From Agathobaculum massiliense (GTDB lineage: Bacteria > Bacillota > Clostridia > Oscillospirales > Butyricicoccaceae), in NCBI RefSeq assembly GCF_900291975.1, contig NZ_OMPN01000001.1, positions 1,240,001-1,304,000 on the forward strand: DNA of 64,000 nt. Reading direction: 5' to 3'. A program made the position numbers and the translations under genes. This document shows positions 58,890-64,000 of this stretch, one piece after another. A model generated the notes under the pieces. That model was not told the origin of the DNA. It did not search any database and saw only the letters and a list, made by a program, of their open reading frames with translations. The first letter of the stretch is position 1. Every line of letters starts with the position of its first letter.

Positions 58890-59840
58890 ATGAGCAAATG
58901 GGAAATTCCGGCGAAAGGCGGGAATATGGAAGCGGACAACGGTATCTATTATCAGAACATGACGCGCAAGGAAGTGAGCGAGCGTCTGGAGAAGAACGAC
59001 GTGATTCTGATTCCAGTAGGCTCCACGGAGAACCATGGAGCAAGCGCGCCGTTTGGAGAGGATACCTATCTTGACACGCGGCTGTGCGAGCAGGTGGCAA
59101 AGGCGACGGGCTGCACAGTGGCGCAGCCGATCTGGTACGGCTCCCACCCGTATCACCATCTGGGGCAGAAAGGGACGATCATCATTCCCGAGGAGACGCT
59201 GGCGGATTACCTTGTGTATGTGTTCGCGGGCTTCTGGAACGCGGGCTTCCGCAAGATGATCGTGGTCAACGGTCATGGGCAGGATTATGTGATCCCGCTG
59301 GCGATCCATAAATTCGGGAAGAAGTTCCAGGTGCCGTCAATCATCCTGTACACACACTTCTGGAACTGCGCCAAAGAGCAGCTGGACACAAAGGACAGGG
59401 GCGGTCCGTACGATACGCCGTTCGTACACGCGGATGAAGTGGAGCAGTCGTGGTCGCTGGCGCTGTTCCCCGAGCTGTGCAAGATGGAGTATGCGGAGAA
59501 GGTAGAAGCAGCGCCGATGCTGCCCAAGGGACATATCAACAACTCGGCGGAACGCGGGAGCGGCCCGATCAAGTGGTACAATGCGCTGGGCTCATGCGGG
59601 ATGGAGTGCATCTGCCAGCCGCAGGGCGTAATCGGAGACGCGAAGCTGGCGGATCCGGAAAAGGCGCGCAAGGGCATTGAGATGACGCTGGACTATCTGG
59701 AGAAGCTGGTAAACGACATTCTGGAGCGCTACCCTGCGGGTCAGCTTCCGCCGACCGAGCTGATGACCCAGCGCGATCCCGAGGCGGTACGCGCCGTCCT
59801 CGCCGGCGAGCGCCATATCTATACCCTCGCATACGATTGA
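58890..59840 (+). CDS. iolN: 3-dehydro-scyllo-inosose hydrolase-like (IolN), copy 2
   Basis: A 316-residue creatininase-fold hydrolase with PVGSTENHGASAPFGEDTY, YGSHPYHHLGQKGT, KMIVVNGHGQDY and TPFVHADEVEQS. It is closer in length and start (MSKWEIPAKGGNMEAD) to known IolN proteins than copy 1. Expected reaction: hydrolysis of 3-dehydro-scyllo-inosose (diketo-inositol) to 5-dehydro-L-gluconate. ATG 58890 follows AAAGGCAGG; starts upstream of about 58815 lie within the operators or promoter. First gene of the forward operon. Confidence 0.85.
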   Translation: MSKWEIPAKGGNMEADNGIYYQNMTRKEVSERLEKNDVILIPVGSTENHGASAPFGEDTYLDTRLCEQVAKATGCTVAQPIWYGSHPYHHLGQKGTIIIPEETLADYLVYVFAGFWNAGFRKMIVVNGHGQDYVIPLAIHKFGKKFQVPSIILYTHFWNCAKEQLDTKDRGGPYDTPFVHADEVEQSWSLALFPELCKMEYAEKVEAAPMLPKGHINNSAERGSGPIKWYNALGSCGMECICQPQGVIGDAKLADPEKARKGIEMTLDYLEKLVNDILERYPAGQLPPTELMTQRDPEAVRAVLAGERHIYTLAYD

Positions 59841-59860
59841 CCGGAGGAGAGTGAGCGAAC

Positions 59861-60685
59861 ATGAAAAATCTGCTCGCCATCACGGCGATCACCAGCGGAG
59901 CCCCGCGCGCGCCGCTGGTGCTGCGCGGCGATCTGGTGAAGGCCGTCGGGCAGGCTGCGGATTGGGGGTATGACGCCATCGAAATCCACATCATCGACGC
60001 GGGCGATTTTCCGCTCCCGCTGATGAAAGACGCATGCTCCCGTTATGGCGTCAAGGTTTCCGCTATCGTCACCGGTCAGATCTTCACCCGCCGGAACCGG
60101 TGCATCACCTCCCCCGATCCGGCGAACCGCGAAGCCGCTATGGCCGAAGTAAAGGCCTATATCGACATCGCCGCCGCGCTCGGCGCGACGGACGGCGTCG
60201 TGATCGGCTGGGTAAAGGGCAACCGGCCGGATACCCAGCAGGAGGAGTTCGACCGCCTGCTGGCCGGCCAGCTGCGCGAGCTTGGCGCCTATGCCTCGAA
60301 CAAGGGCCAGCGCATCCTGGTCGAGGTCATCAACCGGTATGAAACCAACCTGTTCAACACCGCCGCCGAGCTGCGGGAATTTCTGGACAAATGGGAGCTG
60401 CCGAATTGCTGGGTCCATATGGACACGTTCCATATGAATATCGACGAAGCGGATATGCCGCAGGCAATCCGCACCGCCGGCGACAAGCTGGGCTATCTCC
60501 ATGTTGCCGATTCCAACCGCTTGTATCCCGGCGCGGGGCATTTGGATTTTGCCCCTATCCTTGCCGCGCTGCAAGAGGTGGATTACCAGGGGACCATCTC
60601 GCTGGAGTGCATCCCCGAGCCGGACAGTATGACTGCCGGCGTCCGCGGCATGGCATTTCTGTCAAAAGCCGTGAAATGTTCTTGA
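59861..60685 (+). CDS. iolO: IolO-like sugar epimerase (TIM barrel), copy 2
   Basis: The 274-residue metal-dependent barrel has Glu in VEVINRYE, Asp in DTFHMNIDE, His in HVADSNRLYPGAGHLD and Glu in SLECIPEP, the same ligand set as copy 1. Expected to epimerise 5-dehydro-L-gluconate to D-tagaturonate. CGGAGGAG precedes the ATG, 20 bp after iolN copy 2. About two-fifths of residues look shared with copy 1 by eye. Confidence 0.83.
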   Translation: MKNLLAITAITSGAPRAPLVLRGDLVKAVGQAADWGYDAIEIHIIDAGDFPLPLMKDACSRYGVKVSAIVTGQIFTRRNRCITSPDPANREAAMAEVKAYIDIAAALGATDGVVIGWVKGNRPDTQQEEFDRLLAGQLRELGAYASNKGQRILVEVINRYETNLFNTAAELREFLDKWELPNCWVHMDTFHMNIDEADMPQAIRTAGDKLGYLHVADSNRLYPGAGHLDFAPILAALQEVDYQGTISLECIPEPDSMTAGVRGMAFLSKAVKCS

Positions 60686-60781
60686 CAGTACTTGGAGATT
60701 ATAATAGACTAATTTTAGCAATTCGATGCAAAATAACAAAATTATGGTCTCCTAAAAGGCTGTGAAGAATGGTGAAAACGA

Positions 60782-61459
60782 ATGGAATTTTTTGACGAAG
60801 GCACTGCAAACGGCGAAAGCAAATCGGAATTTGTATATCGGGTCCTGCGGGATAATATCCTCAACGGCACTTATGGCCCCGGCGCTGCGCTGTATATCCG
60901 CGAGCTCAGCAGCCAGCTTGGGGTCAGCCGCACGCCTGTGAAGGAGGCCATCAGCCGCTTGGCGTTTGAGGACTATGTCGAGCTGCTTCCCAACCGCTGC
61001 GCCATCGTCTCCAGGATCAGCGCTACCGAGGTCATCGAATTGCTGGAACTCCGGGAGAGCCTGGAACGCTCCGCCGCCTACTATGCCGCGCTGCGGCATA
61101 CCGAGGCGGATATCATGGAGATGCAGCAGATCCACGATTACCACCGAACGATACCGGCTGAGCAGAAAGAGGCTGTGGCGGAATGCGACCAGCGCTTCCA
61201 CATGGCGATCGCCAAGGCCACCTACAACCGCCAAATGTATCAGACGATCGAAAAGGTGTTTACCAAGCTGGTTCGCGTATCCGTCGCGATTTCCCAGGCG
61301 CGCCTCCCCGACTCCCTCGTACAGCATACCAACATCCTCAACGCCATCCGAGAGGGCAACGCAGAGGCCGCGCGCCGCTACATGTCGGAACACGACCAGG
61401 ATATCCTGACCTCCGTAAAGCTGTTCCAGTATCAAAATATCCATTTGTTCCGCTCGTAA
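60782..61459 (+). CDS. GntR-family (FCD) transcriptional regulator
   Basis: A 225-residue regulator: winged helix (about 10-75; LSSQLGVSRTPVKEAISRLAFE, read as QLGVSRTPVKEAISRL) and FCD ligand domain (about 85-220; metal ligands His/Asp in ECDQRFHMAIAKAT and HTNILNAIREGN). FCD regulators of uronate genes respond to tagaturonate, fructuronate or related acids. It should bind the palindromes at 58543 and 58794. RBS GGTGA. Confidence 0.92.
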   Translation: MEFFDEGTANGESKSEFVYRVLRDNILNGTYGPGAALYIRELSSQLGVSRTPVKEAISRLAFEDYVELLPNRCAIVSRISATEVIELLELRESLERSAAYYAALRHTEADIMEMQQIHDYHRTIPAEQKEAVAECDQRFHMAIAKATYNRQMYQTIEKVFTKLVRVSVAISQARLPDSLVQHTNILNAIREGNAEAARRYMSEHDQDILTSVKLFQYQNIHLFRS

Positions 61460-61480
61460 CCCTTACATCCATAAAAAGTT

Positions 61481-61511
61481 CCAGATTCCAAACGGATCTG
61501 GGGCTTTTTTT
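61481..61511 (+). terminator. Terminator after the GntR gene
   Basis: Stem CCAGATTCC / GGATCTGG with one bulge, followed by GGCTTTTTTT. Confidence 0.85.
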
Positions 61512-61566
61512 GTCTTTCCGCGCATTACCGCGCCGCGTTTGCGCGCGAACAAAGGAGAAATTGAAA

Positions 61567-63042
61567 ATGGAAAAACTGATTGACCTTCTTCCCTCCCTGC
61601 AGGACAAGCTGCAGGACAAGCCGCTCGCCCTGTACCCCGAATCCTGGAACCAACTGGAAAACGGCCAGCTCTGCATGGCGGATTTCGGCTCTTACGACGC
61701 GATCCTTTTCTGGGGCAGAAACTGCCCGTTTCAGGCCGACGAAGTCGTGGAAATAGACCAGCTCCCACTCGCCAAGGTCCCCCTGACCCACGAAACCGCG
61801 GTCTGCCTGCACCATCTTCTGCCCTTCACCGCCCCGCAGCCGGTCCTGGGGCAGGACCGCAGCTTTGGCATGGGCGACCGGCTCGGCATCGCCACCCTGG
61901 GCCATATCCATGCCATCCGGAAATATGATGTGTACCCGATTTTTGCCCAGCAGTCCATGCGCGAGATCAAGCTGATGAACCGGACCTATGACGACGTGCT
62001 GGACCGCGTGACGTTCCAGGTGCTGCAGGCTGGCTTCAAAAAGGGCTACGGCGCGGACGGCGACCACCTCAAGTCCCTGGAGGAGGTCAGATACGCGATC
62101 GACTGCGGCTATACCATGATTACCCTGGACTGCAGCGAGCATATCCGCGGCGAGGCGGCGTCCATGTCCGGCATGGAGCTGGAAGCGCTGCGCCCGCTCC
62201 CTGCCGCGCTGGAGCAGGAATATCTCGGCCGTTCGTTCCAGCTTACGGGCGACGTTTCCGTCCAGTTCACCCGCACCACCCTGCACCAGGCCTACCTGAT
62301 CTATGGCGAGGCCATTTCCTTTGCCAAATCGATCTATGACGCCTGCATCGCCGGTTCCAGCGTGGAGCTCGAAATTTCGATCGACGAGACCGAAACACCC
62401 ACCACGCCCGCGCAGCATTTCTTTGCCGCCAATGAGCTGAAAAAGGCCGGCGTGGTTTTCAAAACCATGGCGCCCCGCTTCTGCGGCGAATTCCAAAAAG
62501 GCATCGATTATATCGGCGACCTCGCGCAGTTTGACGAGGAATTCAAGGTGCATGTTGCGGTGGCCGACCATTTCGGCTATAAGATCAGCGTGCATTCCGG
62601 CTCGGACAAATTTGCAGTCTACCCCTCCGTCGGCCGCATGACGCACGGGCGGTTCCACGTCAAGACCTCGGGTACCAGCTGGCTGGAAGCGCTGCGCCTG
62701 ACCGCGGTCGCGGAACCCGCGCTCTTCCGCGAGCTGTACGCCTATGCCATCGGCGTATTTCCGGAGTCGCGCGCCAATTACCATGTTTCCACCGAGCCCG
62801 AGCAGATCCCCGATATCTCCGGCATGGCGGACAAGGATCTCCCCTCCTTGCTCAATCTGGCCACATCGCGCCAGCTCCTGCATATCACTTACGGCAAAAT
62901 CATGAACGAAACCAATCCGGACGGCTCGCTCCGCTTCAAGGACCGCCTTTACCGTTTCTGGCGGGAGCACCGCGCGGAATACGACAGCATTCTCGAGCGG
63001 CATATGGACCGCCATCTCAGCCTATTGATGCCCCATATGTAA
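61567..63042 (+). CDS. uxaE: Tagaturonate epimerase
   Basis: UxaE interconverts D-tagaturonate and D-fructuronate. The 491-residue protein has SFGMGDRLGIATLGHI, the hallmark of the family, with DGDHLKSLEEV, IDETETPTTPAQHFF and KISVHSGSDKFAVYP (metal ligands Asp/His). ATG 61567 follows AAAGGAG; longer in-frame ORF to 61183 is GntR shadow. It links the iolN/iolO products to the mannonate branch (SDR at 35012) as well as to UxaB. Confidence 0.92.
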   Translation: MEKLIDLLPSLQDKLQDKPLALYPESWNQLENGQLCMADFGSYDAILFWGRNCPFQADEVVEIDQLPLAKVPLTHETAVCLHHLLPFTAPQPVLGQDRSFGMGDRLGIATLGHIHAIRKYDVYPIFAQQSMREIKLMNRTYDDVLDRVTFQVLQAGFKKGYGADGDHLKSLEEVRYAIDCGYTMITLDCSEHIRGEAASMSGMELEALRPLPAALEQEYLGRSFQLTGDVSVQFTRTTLHQAYLIYGEAISFAKSIYDACIAGSSVELEISIDETETPTTPAQHFFAANELKKAGVVFKTMAPRFCGEFQKGIDYIGDLAQFDEEFKVHVAVADHFGYKISVHSGSDKFAVYPSVGRMTHGRFHVKTSGTSWLEALRLTAVAEPALFRELYAYAIGVFPESRANYHVSTEPEQIPDISGMADKDLPSLLNLATSRQLLHITYGKIMNETNPDGSLRFKDRLYRFWREHRAEYDSILERHMDRHLSLLMPHM

Positions 63043-63050
63043 CTTTGTGG

Positions 63051-63090
63051 AAAAACGCCTCCAAAGCGCTGCTTTGGAGGCGTTTTTCCC
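63051..63090 (+). terminator. Terminator after uxaE
   Basis: 16-bp stem AAAACGCCTCCAAAGC / GCTTTGGAGGCGTTTT, loop GCT. It also serves the convergent gene. Confidence 0.92.
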
Positions 63091-63097
63091 GCGTTTC

Positions 63098-64000
63098 TTA
63101 TCGGCGGGCCTTGAAGCCACGCGCATACGCCGCGGGCCAGTCGTAATCGATCCGGTAATCCCGCGCCGTGTTGAGCACCCAATAGGGGTTGCGCAACAAC
63201 TCGCGGCCAAGTGCTACAAGGTCCGCGCGGCCGTTCCCCAGGATTTCTTCCACCTGATGCGGATCGGTAATCAGACCAACCGTGATCACCGGCAGGCCGG
63301 ACGCCTGCCGGAGAAATTCCGCCGCCTTGACTTGATAGCCAGCATACAAGGACGCGGGCGGGGTCGGCACAACGCCACCCGTGCTGACGTCAAGGATATC
63401 CGCATAGGGCCGTATGAGCGCCGCGACCCGCGCCATCTCCTCCGGATGCATTCCATCCGGCTCGTAATCCTCCGCAGAAACACGCACCAGCACCGGCTTT
63501 TCCGCCGGCCACACCTCATGCACCGCCTGCAGCACCTCAAGCAGCAGCCTGCAGCGGTTTTCGGTCGAGCCGCCGTAGCCATCCGCACGCCTGTTGGTCA
63601 ACGGGGACAGGAACTCGCTGAGCAGATAGCCGTGCGCCGCGTGGATCTCGATCGCGTCGAACCCAATCCGCGCCGCCCGTGCAGCCGCGCTGCGGAACGC
63701 CGCGACCGTTTCCCGTATATCCGCTTCGGTCATTTCGCGCGGCAGGGGCGCGCCTTCGTCAAAGGGGATCGCGCTCGGCGCATAAACCGCAGGGACCGAC
63801 GCCTCGCATTTGCGCCCCGCGTGGTTGAGCTGAAGCGCCATTTTCGCCCCCTGCTCCTGGCAGGCTCTGACGATCGGCGCAAGCGCCTCTGCCTGCTCGT
63901 CGTTCCACAGGCCCAGGCAATGATCGGAGATCCGTCCGCAGGGCAGAACCCCTGTGGCCTCCATAATAATCAGCCCCACACCGCCTACGGCGCGCGCGGT
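63098..64000 (-). CDS. Old Yellow Enzyme family NADH:flavin oxidoreductase, partial
   Basis: The gene runs off the right edge; 301 C-terminal codons are visible. The protein is an FMN-containing TIM barrel of the YqjM/OYE type: LNHAGRKCEAS, EIHAAHGYLLSEFLSPLTN, RVSAEDYEPDG, VGLITDPHQVEEIL and LGRELLRNPYW. Family members reduce activated C=C bonds using NAD(P)H. The substrate is unknown. It is convergent with uxaE and probably unrelated to the cyclitol pathway. Confidence 0.92.
   Translation of the reverse strand, partial: TARAVGGVGLIIMEATGVLPCGRISDHCLGLWNDEQAEALAPIVRACQEQGAKMALQLNHAGRKCEASVPAVYAPSAIPFDEGAPLPREMTEADIRETVAAFRSAAARAARIGFDAIEIHAAHGYLLSEFLSPLTNRRADGYGGSTENRCRLLLEVLQAVHEVWPAEKPVLVRVSAEDYEPDGMHPEEMARVAALIRPYADILDVSTGGVVPTPPASLYAGYQVKAAEFLRQASGLPVITVGLITDPHQVEEILGNGRADLVALGRELLRNPYWVLNTARDYRIDYDWPAAYARGFKARR

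Noticed and set aside
60684-60710. TTGACA and TATAAT close to the end of iolO copy 2 as a gntR promoter
   Set aside because: The two hexamers are only about 12 bp apart, too close for a sigma-70 promoter.

Overview
The window is GC-rich, densely coded bacterial DNA with strong AGGAGG-type ribosome sites. Its Firmicute signatures are a tryptophan T-box, a LicT/BglG antiterminator with its RAT RNA target, and a ptsH-antiterminator-EIICBA operon. Together with agmatine deiminase, a UxuB-type SDR, ROK and LacI regulators and fermentative sugar genes, this suggests an anaerobic clostridial gut bacterium, probably of the Oscillospirales. The genus cannot be told from the sequence alone.

Layout. 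1-2.5 kb: start of a LacI regulator, then two CobW/G3E GTPases, one with a His-rich loop and one fused to a YcgQ-like domain. 2.6-7.7 kb: LTA-synthase-like sulfatase, VanZ, DUF1622, and a stand-alone TrpB2 behind a Trp T-box. 7.8-11.7 kb: an LRR protein, a DUF2201/VWA protein and a MoxR ATPase. 12-20 kb: agmatine to putrescine (AguA, AguB), DUF4282, YaaA, a DtxR-type iron sensor, a tRNA methyltransferase with RsmI, a two-component system and initiator tRNA. 20-25 kb: glucose-type PTS operon with a RAT/terminator switch, and a PfoR-like membrane protein.

25-37 kb is the first accessory system: an 11-gene reverse-strand operon. It encodes a sulfonate-type ABC importer with two different permeases and two different ATPases, a DMT transporter, an iron-type alcohol dehydrogenase, an RpiB-family isomerase, split transketolase and a zinc polyol dehydrogenase. 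A UxuB-like SDR and a ROK repressor are divergent from it. No sugar kinase is present. The set resembles the core of the sulfoglycolytic transketolase (sulfo-TK) pathway, but the entry steps differ.

37-43.7 kb: SstT, then a metal island of ferritin, AraC regulator, two small membrane proteins and a P1B-like ATPase under iron-type operator palindromes, and a ferredoxin/flavodoxin protein.

43.8-63 kb is the second accessory system: a cyclitol/uronate pathway of the kind described in Thermotoga maritima (IolM-IolN-IolO-UxaE). It has two IolN-like hydrolases, two IolO-like epimerases, three zinc dehydrogenases, a 3-hydroxyisobutyrate-dehydrogenase-family enzyme, a complete ribose/inositol-type ABC transporter, UxaA, UxaB, UxaE and a GntR regulator. 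No Gfo/Idh/MocA inositol dehydrogenase (IolG) is present. Long palindromes in the divergent promoter region probably serve as operators. The window ends in an Old Yellow Enzyme family gene.
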